DNA of 64,000 nucleotides. It comes from Mangrovicoccus algicola. Lineage in GTDB: Bacteria > Pseudomonadota > Alphaproteobacteria > Rhodobacterales > Rhodobacteraceae. The translations under genes were made by a program, and so were the position numbers. The stretch is taken from positions 62,001 to 126,000 of the forward strand of contig NZ_JACVXA010000001.1 in assembly GCF_014903745.1 (NCBI RefSeq), read 5' to 3'. Under the pieces are notes generated by a model. That model worked only from the letters and a program-made list of their open reading frames with translations, searched no databases and had not been told where the DNA came from. Positions 14,572 through 23,717 of the stretch are shown here, piece by piece. The stretch's first letter is position 1. Each line of letters opens with the position of its first letter.

Positions 14572-15837
14572 ATGACAGGACAGCATGTCGCGGTGATCGG
14601 CGGCGGCATCGTCGGCACCGCCACGGCGGAGGCGCTGCTGCGCGACGGGCACCGCGTGACGCTGGTGGAGCCGGGTCCGTTCGGCGGGGAACAGGCGGCC
14701 AGCTTCGGCAATGGCGCCTTCATCAGCCCGGCCTCGATCCTGCCGATGTCGATGCCGGGGCTCTGGCGCCGGGTGCCGGGATTCCTCGCCGACCCCTCCG
14801 GGCCGCTGACCGTGCGCGCGCGGCACCTGCCGCGGCTGGCGCCCTGGCTGCTGCGGTTTCTCGCCGCCGGGGCCACGCAGGCCCGCGTCACCCGCACCGC
14901 CGCCGCGCTGGCCGCGCTGCTCGGGGACGCGCCGGGACGGCATGTGGCGCTGGCCGCGCGGATCGGCCGGGCAGAGCTGGTGCGCCATGCCGGGCTGCTT
15001 TATCTCTACCCCTCCCGCGCCGACTGGCTGGCCGAGGGCTTCGGCTGGGAGCTGCGGCGCCGGCACGGGCTGGAGACCCGCGAGATCGCGGGCGATGCGC
15101 TGGCGCAGGCGGTGCCGGGGCTGGCGCCGCGCTACGGGTTCGGCGTGATCCTGCCCGGCGGCCATCACAGCACCGATCCCGGCGCCTATGTCGCCGCCAT
15201 CGCCGCCGCCTGCCGCGCGCAGGGCATGATCCACATGACGGCAAGGGCCACGGGATTCGTCACCGAGGCCGGGCGGCTGGCGGCGATCCGCACCAGCGCG
15301 GGCGATCTGGCCTGCGACCGCGCGGTGATCGCCGCGGGGATCGGGGCGGCGGCGCTGGCGCGGCAGGCCGGGGACCGGGTGCCGCTGGAGGCCGAGCGCG
15401 GCTATCACGTGGCCTTCCCCGGGGCGCTGCCCGATCTGCCGATGCCCCTGATGCCGCAGGATCTGAAGGTCGCGGTGGTGCGCACTGCCGGGGCGCTGCG
15501 CGTCGCGGGACAGGTGGAATTCGCCACCGCCCGCGCCGCGCCCGACTGGCGCCGCGCCGAGATCCTGCGCCGCGCGGCGCTCTCGATGTTTCCCGCGCTC
15601 GCCGGGGATCCGGGCGGTGCGGCGATGACCCGCTGGCAGGGCAACCGCCCCTCCACCCCCGACGGGCTGCCGGTGATCGGCGCGGCAAGCCGCATCGAGG
15701 GCGTGCATCACGCTTTCGGCCACGGCCATGTCGGGCTGAATGCCGCGCCGATGACGGCCGAGCTGACCGCGGCGGGCATTGCCGGGCGCGCACCGCCGGT
15801 CGATCCCGCGCCCTTCCGCCCCGGCCGCTTCGCCTGA
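14572..15837 (+). CDS. FAD-dependent D-amino-acid dehydrogenase (DadA-like)
   Basis: A DAO-superfamily flavoprotein of 421 residues that should oxidise amino acids to 2-oxo acids and ammonia, passing electrons to the membrane. The N-terminal FAD motif is VAVIGGGIVGTATAEALLRDG followed by an acidic strand end (TLVEPG). ERGYHVAF and the C-terminal RPSTPDGLPVIGAAS and HHAFGHGHVGLN motifs are those of DadA. ATG 14572 is chosen because GGAGAGG stands at 14560-14566. It is paired with a divergent LysR gene and with the tryptophan monooxygenase-like gene 81 bases downstream. Confidence 0.88.
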   Translation: MTGQHVAVIGGGIVGTATAEALLRDGHRVTLVEPGPFGGEQAASFGNGAFISPASILPMSMPGLWRRVPGFLADPSGPLTVRARHLPRLAPWLLRFLAAGATQARVTRTAAALAALLGDAPGRHVALAARIGRAELVRHAGLLYLYPSRADWLAEGFGWELRRRHGLETREIAGDALAQAVPGLAPRYGFGVILPGGHHSTDPGAYVAAIAAACRAQGMIHMTARATGFVTEAGRLAAIRTSAGDLACDRAVIAAGIGAAALARQAGDRVPLEAERGYHVAFPGALPDLPMPLMPQDLKVAVVRTAGALRVAGQVEFATARAAPDWRRAEILRRAALSMFPALAGDPGGAAMTRWQGNRPSTPDGLPVIGAASRIEGVHHAFGHGHVGLNAAPMTAELTAAGIAGRAPPVDPAPFRPGRFA

Positions 15838-15918
15838 GCCCTGCGGCAGGCGGCGGGCTGGACGCCGCCGCCCCGCCCCGCCGATACTTGCCCCGTCCCG
15901 CAGACAGCAGGAGTCCCG

Positions 15919-17562
15919 ATGTCCCGCCTGACCGCCTTCGGCCCCGATTTCCCCTTCGACCATACCGCCTGGGTCACGCATCCCGCGGGCACCGGCACCA
16001 TCCCGCGCGACATGCTGGGCACCGAGGTGGCGGTGATCGGCGCGGGGGCGGCGGGGATCATCGCGGGGATCGAGCTGATGCGGCTGGGCCTGCGCCCGGT
16101 GATCCACGAATCCGCCGAATTCGGCGGGCGGCTGCGCAGCCGGGTCTTCGAGGGCACGGACGGGATCGTCGCCGAACTGGGCGGGATGCGCTTCCCGGTC
16201 TCCTCCAGCGGGTTCTACCACTATCTCGACCTCGCGGGCTGCCGCACGCGGCCCTTCCCCAACCCGCTGAGCGCCGCCGCCGGCTCGACCGTCATCGACC
16301 TGGAGGGCGAGACCCATTTCGCCCGGAGCCTCGCCGACCTCCCGCCGCTTTATGCCGAGATCGCCCGTGCCTATGACGCGGCGCTGGCCGGGCAGGCGCA
16401 TTTCCCGGAATTGCAGGCGGCGATCCGCGCCAGGGACCGGGCGCGGATCAAGGACCTGTGGGACCCGCTGGTATCGGCCTGGGACGAGCGCACCTTCTAT
16501 GATTTCGTCGCCCATTCCGAGGCCTTCCAGAGGCTGGGTTTCCGCCATCGCGAGGTGTTCGGGCAGGTGGGCTTCGGCACCGGCGGCTGGGACAGCGACT
16601 TCCCCAACTCGATGCTGGAGATCCTGCGGGTCAACCTCCTTGGCCTCGACGACGACCAGCGCTTCGTCGAGGGCGGGGTGCAGCAGATGCTGCGGCGGCT
16701 GTGGCAGGCGCCGATCCCCTCTGCCCACTGGCCCGAGGGCACGAGCCTGGCCTCGCTCAATGGCGGGGCCACCCGCAGCCGGGTGACGCGGCTGGCACGG
16801 GCCGGCGAGGCGATCCGGCTGACCGATCAATGGGGCAACGAGACCGACTATGCCGCGGTGCTGGCCACCTGCCAGACGCATCTGCTGACCACCGCGATCG
16901 AGGTCGAGGAGGCGCTGTTCGGGCAGAAGCTGTGGATGGCGCTGGACCGCACGCGCTACATGCAGGCGGCCAAGACCTTCGTGCTGGTCGACCGCCCCTT
17001 CTGGAAGGATATCGACCCGGCGACCGGGCGGCCGGTGATGTCGATGACCCTGACCGACCGGCTGACCCGCGGCACCTATTTCTTCGATAACGGTCCCGGC
17101 CGGCCGGCGGTGATCTGCCTGAGCTATTCGTGGATGACGGACGCGCTGAAGGTGCTGCCGCTGTCGGATGAACGGCGGGTCGAACTGGCGCTGCAGGCGC
17201 TGTCAAAGATCTATCCCGGCGTCGATATCGCCTCGCATATCCGCGGCCGCCCGGTCTGCGTCAGCTGGGAGGCGGACGAGAATTTCCTGGGCGCCTTCAA
17301 GGGCGCGCTGCCGGGGCATTACCGCTACAACCACCGCATCTACGGCCATTTCATGCAAGCCGGGCTGCCCGCGGCGGAACGCGGGCTGTTCCTGGCCGGG
17401 GACGGCGTCAGCTGGACCCCCGCCTGGGTGGAAGGCGCGGTGCAGACCGCGCTGAACGCCGTCTGGGGGATCATGACGCATCTGGGCGGAGCCGCCCCGG
17501 CCGCCAATCCGGGGCCGGGCGATCTCTATCCCGAATGGGGACCGCTGCGGCTGCCGGATTAG
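15919..17562 (+). CDS. Flavin amine oxidase, tryptophan 2-monooxygenase (IaaM)-like
   Basis: A 547-residue FAD enzyme that resembles bacterial tryptophan 2-monooxygenase and L-amino-acid oxidases along its full length. Seen in order: FAD motif VAVIGAGAAGIIAGIELMRLG (about 37-57), EFGGRLRS, AELGGMRFPVSSSGFYHYL with Arg91, GFGTGGWDSDF and LEILRVNLLGLDDDQRFVEGG, a lysine in QAAKTFVLV (Lys352), VSWEADENFLGAFK (Trp450) and the C-terminal AWVEGAVQTALNAV FAD motif. In the Pseudomonas enzyme the equivalent Arg, Lys and Trp line the substrate pocket. The product would be an amide (as in the indole-3-acetamide route to auxin) or an oxo acid. No amidase gene (iaaH) is nearby. Confidence 0.78.
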   Translation: MSRLTAFGPDFPFDHTAWVTHPAGTGTIPRDMLGTEVAVIGAGAAGIIAGIELMRLGLRPVIHESAEFGGRLRSRVFEGTDGIVAELGGMRFPVSSSGFYHYLDLAGCRTRPFPNPLSAAAGSTVIDLEGETHFARSLADLPPLYAEIARAYDAALAGQAHFPELQAAIRARDRARIKDLWDPLVSAWDERTFYDFVAHSEAFQRLGFRHREVFGQVGFGTGGWDSDFPNSMLEILRVNLLGLDDDQRFVEGGVQQMLRRLWQAPIPSAHWPEGTSLASLNGGATRSRVTRLARAGEAIRLTDQWGNETDYAAVLATCQTHLLTTAIEVEEALFGQKLWMALDRTRYMQAAKTFVLVDRPFWKDIDPATGRPVMSMTLTDRLTRGTYFFDNGPGRPAVICLSYSWMTDALKVLPLSDERRVELALQALSKIYPGVDIASHIRGRPVCVSWEADENFLGAFKGALPGHYRYNHRIYGHFMQAGLPAAERGLFLAGDGVSWTPAWVEGAVQTALNAVWGIMTHLGGAAPAANPGPGDLYPEWGPLRLPD

Positions 17563-17812
17563 GCGCGCCCGCTGTCGAAGGCCGCGCGAAGGCGGGACGA
17601 GGATACGGGTCCCCAGGTTGCGACAGCGTGCCGTCGCAAGCAATCCCGACCCAACCGCCGAGCATGTCCGACCCAGACCGGAGCTTGGACGCGGGACAGG
17701 CGAAGGTCCGCTATGCGGACAAGGCACCAATTCGCTGTCTGCGCACGCACATCCGCTTTTGATTGTGGTGCGAGACATATACTCGTCGAGCATGCAGGGC
17801 TAGGGTCATGCG
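17563..17812. other. Gene-free patch of mixed composition
   Basis: A 250-bp stretch between the flavin oxidase and the orphan membrane protein. It contains a short hairpin GTCCGC-TAT-GCGGAC near 17706-17720 and no convincing open frame. It may be a decayed gene or an insertion scar at the edge of the low-GC patch that follows. Confidence 0.35.
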
Positions 17813-18244
17813 ATGGAACTATGGCAACCACTCTCCATCGCGTTCTTCTACCTTGCAGCAGGCAATACAGTGATCGCGCGTGTTGCTGGCACCCGTACGC
17901 AAGGTGACGCCGATCGATTGTATGGCGTAGTTCTTTCGCTAGCGCTCTACAGCATAGCATTACTCGGTTTGTGGTTGTCGTCGAGAGCCCGCTATATCGT
18001 TTTATTCTGCCTTCCGGTTTTTCCCTTCATTTTTTGGCAGGTTTGGTTTTCTTTACACCTGACTTTTGAAATTCTTGCACGGGGTCACTCCGCATGTACC
18101 GTGCTGGAGGGACCCTTGCCTGCTTATCCCAACAGTGGCTCTGAGCTCTTCTTTGCTCTGTCATGGCCACTTATGTCATTCAGTGTCTTGTTGGGAGTGC
18201 TAGCAATTCTACGCGGCAAATACATCGAAGCTCGGGCTCTTTGA
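17813..18244 (+). CDS. Hypothetical membrane protein in a low-GC patch
   Basis: A 143-residue protein with about four hydrophobic segments (near 5-18, 37-57, 62-84 and 112-134) and short polar links, so an inner-membrane protein. I recognise no family. Base use differs sharply from the surroundings: runs such as TTTTATTCTGCC, many A/T third positions and rare codons for this genome, pointing to recent acquisition. The ribosome binding site is weak. It stands alone between two catabolic gene groups. Confidence 0.55.
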   Translation: MELWQPLSIAFFYLAAGNTVIARVAGTRTQGDADRLYGVVLSLALYSIALLGLWLSSRARYIVLFCLPVFPFIFWQVWFSLHLTFEILARGHSACTVLEGPLPAYPNSGSELFFALSWPLMSFSVLLGVLAILRGKYIEARAL

Positions 18245-18582
18245 GCTGTCAGGAAAGCAGCCACTCGTGCGTTCCGCAGCATCCGGCAACATCGGGCTCC
18301 CTGCCGACCTCCGCCGCACCGGGCGCGAATGACGGCCTCCCGGTAGAAGCGATCTGGGTCAGCGGCCTGACAGGAACGTCGCTTTAGCCTGACACCCCAT
18401 GCCCGCCTTCCCATGCGGCAAAGCGGCACCGCCATGACAATTGATCATGGCGAACCCATCATTGGGCCGTTCCCAAACCCGGCCGCATCTGCCAGTTTCG
18501 CCGCACCGCCGCCGCCGGGCCAGGGCCCGGGCCCGGGCCCGCGGCGAGAATGGCAAAAGCAGATGCGACAGAGAGGGAAAAG
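18245..18582. other. Long leader upstream of the TRAP operon
   Basis: A 338-bp non-coding stretch. GC rises again from about 18260. A short tandem run of GGGCCC units lies at 18517-18540, self-complementary in every register, ending 42 bases before the dctP start. No clear promoter motif was found. Confidence 0.4.
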
Positions 18583-19551
18583 ATGAAGCTCCACGCAACC
18601 GCGATCCTCGCCGCCACCGCCCTGACCGCAACGGGCGCCGCGGCCGAGACCTGGGACATGCCGGTCGCCTACCCGGCCTCCAACTACCATACCGAGAATG
18701 CGCAGGCCTTTGCCGATGCGGTCAAGGACTGCACAGGCGGCGAGCTGGAGATCGTGATCCATGCCGGCGGCTCGCTGTTCAAGGGCGACGAGATCAAGCG
18801 CGCCGTCCAGCTGGGCGAGGCGCAGATCGGCGAGCGGCTGCTGTCGGCCCATGCCAACGAGAACCCGGTCTTCGCCTATGATTCCATTCCCTTCCTCGCC
18901 ACCTCCTTCGAGGCCTCCGAGGCGCTGCGCGTCGCCGCCGCGCCCACGCTGTCGAAGGTGCTGGCCGAACAGAACCTGACGCTCCTGTATTCCGTGCCAT
19001 GGCCGCCGCAGGGGCTGTATTTCTCCAAGCCCGTCGCCAGCCCCGCCGACATGGAGGGCGTGAAGTTCCGCGCCTACAACTCCATCACCGCGCGGGTCGC
19101 CGAACTGGCGGGCATGGTGCCCACCCAGATCGAGGCGGCGGACCTGAAACAGGCGCTGGCCACCGGGCTGGTCTCCTCGATGATCTCCTCGGGCTCCACC
19201 GGCGTGGATGAAAGCGTCTGGGAGGACATGACCAATTTCTACGACGTGAAGGCCTGGCTGCCGCGCAACACCGTCTTCGTCAATACCGAGGCATTCGAGG
19301 CGCTGGAGGGCTCCGCCCAGGCCTGCGTCACCGAGGAGGCGGCCAAGGCCGAGGCCCGCGGCGCCCAGAAGGCCGCCGAGCTGTCCGGCGGCTTCGTCGC
19401 CACCCTGGCGGAACATGGCATGGACGTGAATCCCCCGGCCGAACCGGTCATGGGCAAGCTGGGCGAGATCGGCGAGACCATGACCGCCGAATGGCAGGAA
19501 AGCACCGGCGAGGACGGCACGGCCATCATCGAGGCCTACAAGGCGCAGTAA
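18583..19551 (+). CDS. dctP: TRAP transporter substrate-binding protein (DctP family)
   Basis: A periplasmic receptor of 322 residues delivering an organic acid, or a related carboxylate, to the TRAP permease encoded next. The signal peptide is residues 1-21, ending TGAAA before ETWDMP. The body shows the DctP pattern with GELEIVIHAGGSLFKGDEIKRAVQLGEAQIGE and the substrate-carboxylate arginine region GVKFRAYN. ATG 18583 is chosen because GAGAGGG precedes it; an upstream in-frame ATG at 18550 would spoil the signal peptide. A 130-base gap separates it from the permease gene. Confidence 0.92.
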   Translation: MKLHATAILAATALTATGAAAETWDMPVAYPASNYHTENAQAFADAVKDCTGGELEIVIHAGGSLFKGDEIKRAVQLGEAQIGERLLSAHANENPVFAYDSIPFLATSFEASEALRVAAAPTLSKVLAEQNLTLLYSVPWPPQGLYFSKPVASPADMEGVKFRAYNSITARVAELAGMVPTQIEAADLKQALATGLVSSMISSGSTGVDESVWEDMTNFYDVKAWLPRNTVFVNTEAFEALEGSAQACVTEEAAKAEARGAQKAAELSGGFVATLAEHGMDVNPPAEPVMGKLGEIGETMTAEWQESTGEDGTAIIEAYKAQ

Positions 19552-19699
19552 CCGCCGGGACACCGGCCGCAGGGCGCGTCCCGGCCCCGGCCGGGGCGCG
19601 CATCCGCGTCCGTCCCTGCACGGCCTCCTGCCCGCCGCGGGCAGGGCCGCAACCAAGACAGGCCCGGCAAGGGCCGCGAAAGTGAAGGTGGGTCTCTCC

Positions 19700-21607
19700 A
19701 TGCGTCGCCTCCTCGACGGGCTCTATGCCCTTTCCGGCATCGGCGCCGCCCTGGCGCTTCTGGCGATCCTGGGCCTGGTGGTCGCGCAGATGGTCACCCG
19801 CTGGCTGGGCGTGCTGCTGCCCGGCGGCGCCAATTACGCGGGCTACGCGATGGCGACCGCCTCCTTCCTGGCGCTGGCCGACACGTTCCGGCGCAACGAG
19901 CATATCCGCGTCGGCATGCTGGTCGAACGCGCCGGGCCCCTGCGCCGCGCGCTGGAGATCTGGTGCTATACCGTCGCCGCCGCCGTGGCGGTGTTCTTCG
20001 CCTGGTACGCGGTGAAGGCGCCGCTGCTCAGCCACCGGATCAACGATGTCAGCCAGGGCCAGGACGGCACGCCGCTGTGGATCCCGCAGCTGGCCATGGC
20101 GGCGGGCGCGGTCCTTCTGGCCATCGCCGTGATCGACGCGCTGGTCGCGCTTCTCGCCGGGCCGGGCTGGGGCGTGGATGCCCCGCGCCGCCCGGTGACG
20201 CGCGATCTGCTGGCAGGGCGCCCCGCGCGCATCGCCATGGTCGCGGGATCGGCGCTGGCGCTCTATGCCGCGATCCACCTGATGACCGGCTTCGACCGCG
20301 ACGCGACGGGGCTGAAGATCGGCGTCTTCCTCTTCGTGATGTTCTTCCTGCTGGGATCGGGGCTGTGGGTCGGGCTGGCGCTGATGGGCGTGGCCTATAT
20401 GGGGATGATCGGCTTCACCCCGCGCAATCCCGGCAGTTCCATGTCGATCACCGTCTGGACCTCGGCCTCGAGCTGGACGCTGACCTCGCTGCCGCTGTTC
20501 ATCTGGATGGGCGAGATCCTGTACCGCACCCGCCTGTCGGAGGACATGTTCAAGGGGCTGGCCCCCTGGCTGGCGCGGTTTCCCGGCGGGCTCCTGCATT
20601 CCAACGTGGTGGGCTGCACCGTCTTCGCCGCCGTCTCGGGATCCTCGGCCGCGACGCTGACCACGGTGGGCAAGATGTCGATCCCGGAACTGCGGCGCCG
20701 CGGCTATCCGGAATTCATGATCGTGGGCACGCTGGCGGGCGCCGCGACGCTGGGGCTGATGATCCCGCCCTCGCTGACGCTGATCGTCTACGGGGTGACG
20801 GTCAAGGAATCCATCACCGGCCTGTTCATGGCAGGCGTGCTGCCGGGCCTGGTGCTGGCGGGGATGTTCATGGCCTATATCGCCGCCTGGTCGGTGATCC
20901 GCCGCGACCAGGCCCCCGAGCCCGAGCCGCGGATGGGCCTGCGCGAGAAGCTGCGCGCCTCCACCCTGCTGATCCCGGTCGTGGTGCTGATCCTGGTGGT
21001 GATCGGCTCGATGTATGCGGGCATCGCCACCGCGACCGAGGCCGCCGCCTTCGGCGTGATCGGCGCGCTGGTGCTGGCCGCGCTGCAGGGCTCGCTGAGC
21101 CGCGCCGCCTTCGTCGAAAGCCTGATGGGCGCCACGCGCACCTCCGCGATGATCGCGCTGATCCTGATGGGGGCGTCCTTCCTGACGCTGGCCATGGGCT
21201 TCACCGGGCTGCCGCGCAGCCTGGCGGCGATGATCGCGGCGATGGAGCTGTCGCCGGTGGCGCTGATCGCCGCGCTGACGGTGTTCTACATCATCATCGG
21301 CATGTTCCTCGACGGCATCTCGGCCGTCGTGCTGACCATGGCGATCATCGAGCCGATGATCCGCGCCGCCGGGATCGACCTGCTGTGGTTCGGCATCTTC
21401 ATCGTCGTGGTCGTCGAGATGGCGCAGATCACGCCGCCGGTGGGGTTCAACCTCTTCGTGCTGCAGGGCATGACCCGCCATGACATCACTTATATCGCCA
21501 GGACCGCGGCGCCGATGTTCCTGATCATGGTGGCGATGGTCGGCATCCTCGTGGCCTTCCCCGGCCTCGCCACATGGCTGCCCGAGACGGTGCAGGCCGC
21601 GCCATGA
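19700..21607 (+). CDS. dctQM: TRAP transporter fused permease, small and large subunits (DctQM)
   Basis: An inner-membrane permease of about 635 residues in which the four-helix DctQ domain (about 1-165) is fused to the 12-helix DctM domain (about 190-630). DctQ is marked by RRNEHIRVGMLVER. DctM is marked by FAAVSGSSAATLTTVGKMSIPELRRRGY, GAATLGLMIPPSLTLIVYGV and GMFLDGISAVVLTMAIIEP. ATG 19700 is favoured; a GTG at 19682 would add six residues. The ion-coupled carrier works with the DctP receptor upstream. ATGA overlap with the next gene shows a shared operon. Confidence 0.92.
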   Translation: MRRLLDGLYALSGIGAALALLAILGLVVAQMVTRWLGVLLPGGANYAGYAMATASFLALADTFRRNEHIRVGMLVERAGPLRRALEIWCYTVAAAVAVFFAWYAVKAPLLSHRINDVSQGQDGTPLWIPQLAMAAGAVLLAIAVIDALVALLAGPGWGVDAPRRPVTRDLLAGRPARIAMVAGSALALYAAIHLMTGFDRDATGLKIGVFLFVMFFLLGSGLWVGLALMGVAYMGMIGFTPRNPGSSMSITVWTSASSWTLTSLPLFIWMGEILYRTRLSEDMFKGLAPWLARFPGGLLHSNVVGCTVFAAVSGSSAATLTTVGKMSIPELRRRGYPEFMIVGTLAGAATLGLMIPPSLTLIVYGVTVKESITGLFMAGVLPGLVLAGMFMAYIAAWSVIRRDQAPEPEPRMGLREKLRASTLLIPVVVLILVVIGSMYAGIATATEAAAFGVIGALVLAALQGSLSRAAFVESLMGATRTSAMIALILMGASFLTLAMGFTGLPRSLAAMIAAMELSPVALIAALTVFYIIIGMFLDGISAVVLTMAIIEPMIRAAGIDLLWFGIFIVVVVEMAQITPPVGFNLFVLQGMTRHDITYIARTAAPMFLIMVAMVGILVAFPGLATWLPETVQAAP

Positions 21608-22551
21608 GTCCCGTCGCCCTGGCGGGGCGGCATGCCGCGCTGCTGCTGCCGGCGGGATTCGCGATCGTGCCCTTCCTGCCGGTCGAGGCCGGGCTGCTGC
21701 GCCCTGCCCTGCCGGTGCTGGTGGCGCTGGCCACCGCGCTGGCCGTGGCACGCCAGCCCCTGGATCCGGCGACGCTGCTGCGGCTGCTGGCGCCTGCCGC
21801 GGCGGCGCGGCTGGCGCTGTGGCTCGCCGCCTGCCAGGTGCTGCTGGCCGGGGCGGCGGTCGCGGCGGGGCGCGCCGCCGGGCTCGACCCGCAGATCCTC
21901 ATGCTGGTCGCGGTCTTCTGCGCCGCGCCGCCGCTGAGTTCCTCGCCCAACCTGTGCCTGATGCTGGGTTACGACCTGACGCTGGCGCTGCGGCTGAGCC
22001 TTCTGGGCACGCTTCTCGCCCCGCTCCTGCTGCCCGCCGCGCTGGCCGCCACGGGGCTGCCCTTCGAGATGCCCGCGGCCGGGCTGGCGCTGCGGGTGCT
22101 GGCGATCCTCGCCGCCGGGATCGCGGGCGGGCTGGCGCTGCAGCGCCTCCTGGGCCGCGCCCGGATCGAGGGGCAGGCCGACCTGTTCAACGGGCTCGCC
22201 GCGATCCTGATGATCATCTTCCTCTTCCCGCTGATGGGCGGCATGCGCGCCGCCGTCGCCGCCGATCCCGGGCGCGCCGTCCAGCTGGCGGGGCTGGCGC
22301 TGCTGGTGAACCTCGGCGGGCATCTGGCGGTGCGGGTGCTGGCGCGGCCCGTCCTGCCCGCCGCCTCGGCCCGCGCCGCCGGGCTGGTCTTCGGCAACCG
22401 CAACACGGTGCTGGTGCTGGCCTCGCTGCCGGCCGATCCGCTCCTGAGCCTCTTCGTGGCGCTGATGCAGCTGCCCATCTATGCCACGCCCTTCCTCTTT
22501 TCCCGCCTCGACCGCCGGACCGCGCCATGCCCCCGTTCATCGGAATCCTGA
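21604..22551 (+). CDS. SBF/BASS-like membrane carrier
   Basis: A 315-residue protein with about nine or ten hydrophobic helices, rich in Ala and Leu. Segments such as APPLSSSPNLCLMLGYDLTLALRLSLLGTLL and a late FGNRNTVLVLASLP resemble the bile acid:sodium symporter superfamily, where the discontinuous helices carry polar residues. It is not a close match to any subgroup I know. ATG 21604 overlaps the dctQM stop. It may export or import a compound related to the TRAP substrate. Confidence 0.6.
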   Translation: MSPVALAGRHAALLLPAGFAIVPFLPVEAGLLRPALPVLVALATALAVARQPLDPATLLRLLAPAAAARLALWLAACQVLLAGAAVAAGRAAGLDPQILMLVAVFCAAPPLSSSPNLCLMLGYDLTLALRLSLLGTLLAPLLLPAALAATGLPFEMPAAGLALRVLAILAAGIAGGLALQRLLGRARIEGQADLFNGLAAILMIIFLFPLMGGMRAAVAADPGRAVQLAGLALLVNLGGHLAVRVLARPVLPAASARAAGLVFGNRNTVLVLASLPADPLLSLFVALMQLPIYATPFLFSRLDRRTAPCPRSSES

Positions 22552-23210
22552 GCCTCGACACCCGGTTCCCGCGCATCCCCGGCGATGCCGGGCACCCGGA
22601 CAGCTATCACCTGCCCGCGCGGCTGCGCGTCGTGCCGGGGGCGGGCAGCCCCGAGATCGTGCGCGACGGCCGCCCCGCCCCGGAACTGGTCGCGGCCTTC
22701 CGCACGGCCGCGCAGGCGCTGGCGGCCGACGGCGCCTGCCTGATCACCTCCACCTGCGGGTTTCTCGTCACGGTGCAGGAGGAGATCGCGCGCGCCGTGC
22801 CCGTGCCGGTGCTGCTGTCGGGGCTGAGCCTGCTGCCGGTGGTGGCCCGGATGACCGGCGCCCGGCCGGTCGGCATCCTGACCGCCTCGGCACCTGCGCT
22901 GGGGCCTGCGGCAATCGCCGCGGCAGGCGGGCGGATGGAGGATGTGCGCATCGCCGGGCTGGAGCAGGACCCGGTCTTTGCCGCCACTTTCCTTGCCCCT
23001 AAGGAACGGCAGGCAGAACAGCTGGATCCGGCGCGGATGGCCGCGGCGGCGGCGGGCGCGGCGCGGGACCTGGTCGCGCGCGCCGCCGAATGCGGGGCGA
23101 TCCTGATCGAATGCGGGAACCTTCCGCCCTATGCCGGGGCCATTGCCGCCGCAGCCGGGCGGCCGGTCTTTTCCATCCTGGACGGCGCGCGCCTGGTCGC
23201 GCCGGCCTGA
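22527..23210 (+). CDS. Aspartate/glutamate racemase family protein
   Basis: A cofactor-independent racemase or decarboxylase-fold protein of 227 residues. The two catalytic cysteines are seen as Cys77 in TSTCGF and Cys196 in IECGNLPP. ILSLDTRFPRIPGD and PVGILTASAP are common in the subgroup found beside transporters. It overlaps the SBF-like gene by 25 bases, so it is the last gene of the TRAP operon. Substrate unknown; hydantoin, aspartate or a related acid are possible. Confidence 0.82.
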   Translation: MPPFIGILSLDTRFPRIPGDAGHPDSYHLPARLRVVPGAGSPEIVRDGRPAPELVAAFRTAAQALAADGACLITSTCGFLVTVQEEIARAVPVPVLLSGLSLLPVVARMTGARPVGILTASAPALGPAAIAAAGGRMEDVRIAGLEQDPVFAATFLAPKERQAEQLDPARMAAAAAGAARDLVARAAECGAILIECGNLPPYAGAIAAAAGRPVFSILDGARLVAPA

Positions 23211-23226
23211 TCCCGTCGCGGAGCCG

Positions 23227-23529
23227 TCAGCTGCAGATGATGCGGCCCACGGTCTCGCCGTCGGTGCTGGTCACGGTCAGGCGGTGCGGATCGAAATCCT
23301 TGGTGACGGATTGGTCGGGGCCGAGATAGCGGCGGGGCCCGGGATGGGGCAGCTGCAGCGCCGGTTCCAGCGGTCCGCCCACCAGATCCTGATAGGCCGC
23401 AGCGCCGCAATCCTCAGCATTGATCGCCGCGGCGGAGGCGGAGCTCCCGGCAGGCGAGCTGGGTCCGGCCGGGTCGCAGGCGGCGAGGGCAAGGCAGGCG
23501 GCGGGCAGAAGGATGAGGCAGGGGCGCAT
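23227..23529 (-). CDS. I78-family peptidase inhibitor-like lipoprotein
   Basis: A 100-residue exported protein. The start MRPCLILLPAACLALAACDP carries a lipobox (LAAC, Cys18), so it should be lipid-anchored. After a Ser/Ala linker comes a full I78 inhibitor domain: DCGAAAYQDLVGGPL, then PRRYLGPDQSVTKDFDPHRL and a terminal GRIICS, the two cysteines probably forming a disulfide. Members inhibit serine peptidases. ATG 23529 follows GGAG and is preferred to an in-frame ATG at 23583. It converges with the racemase gene. Confidence 0.85.
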   Translation of the reverse strand: MRPCLILLPAACLALAACDPAGPSSPAGSSASAAAINAEDCGAAAYQDLVGGPLEPALQLPHPGPRRYLGPDQSVTKDFDPHRLTVTSTDGETVGRIICS

Positions 23530-23717
23530 GTGAAACTCCGGATCGACCGGGTCGAAAATGCCGCCCCTCCGGCAGAACCGCAAGCGGCCGCGGCGCGCCC
23601 CCGCCCCGCTGTGGCCGCGCCGCAGCAGCGCGGGGCGACGCTGCGGGTGGTCAGCGCCCCTGCAAGGGGCTAGCTAGGGGCGAAGACGCCCGTCACGCGC
23701 CCGGAAGGATGACCAGG

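Noticed and set aside
17559-17960. Minus-strand frame of 133 codons overlapping the low-GC membrane gene
   Set aside because: It has no ribosome binding site and no domain, and overlaps the better supported plus-strand gene at 17813.
18517-18540. CRISPR-like or satellite repeat
   Set aside because: The GGGCCC units are only 6 bases and continuous, with no spacers. No CRISPR array was seen anywhere in the window.
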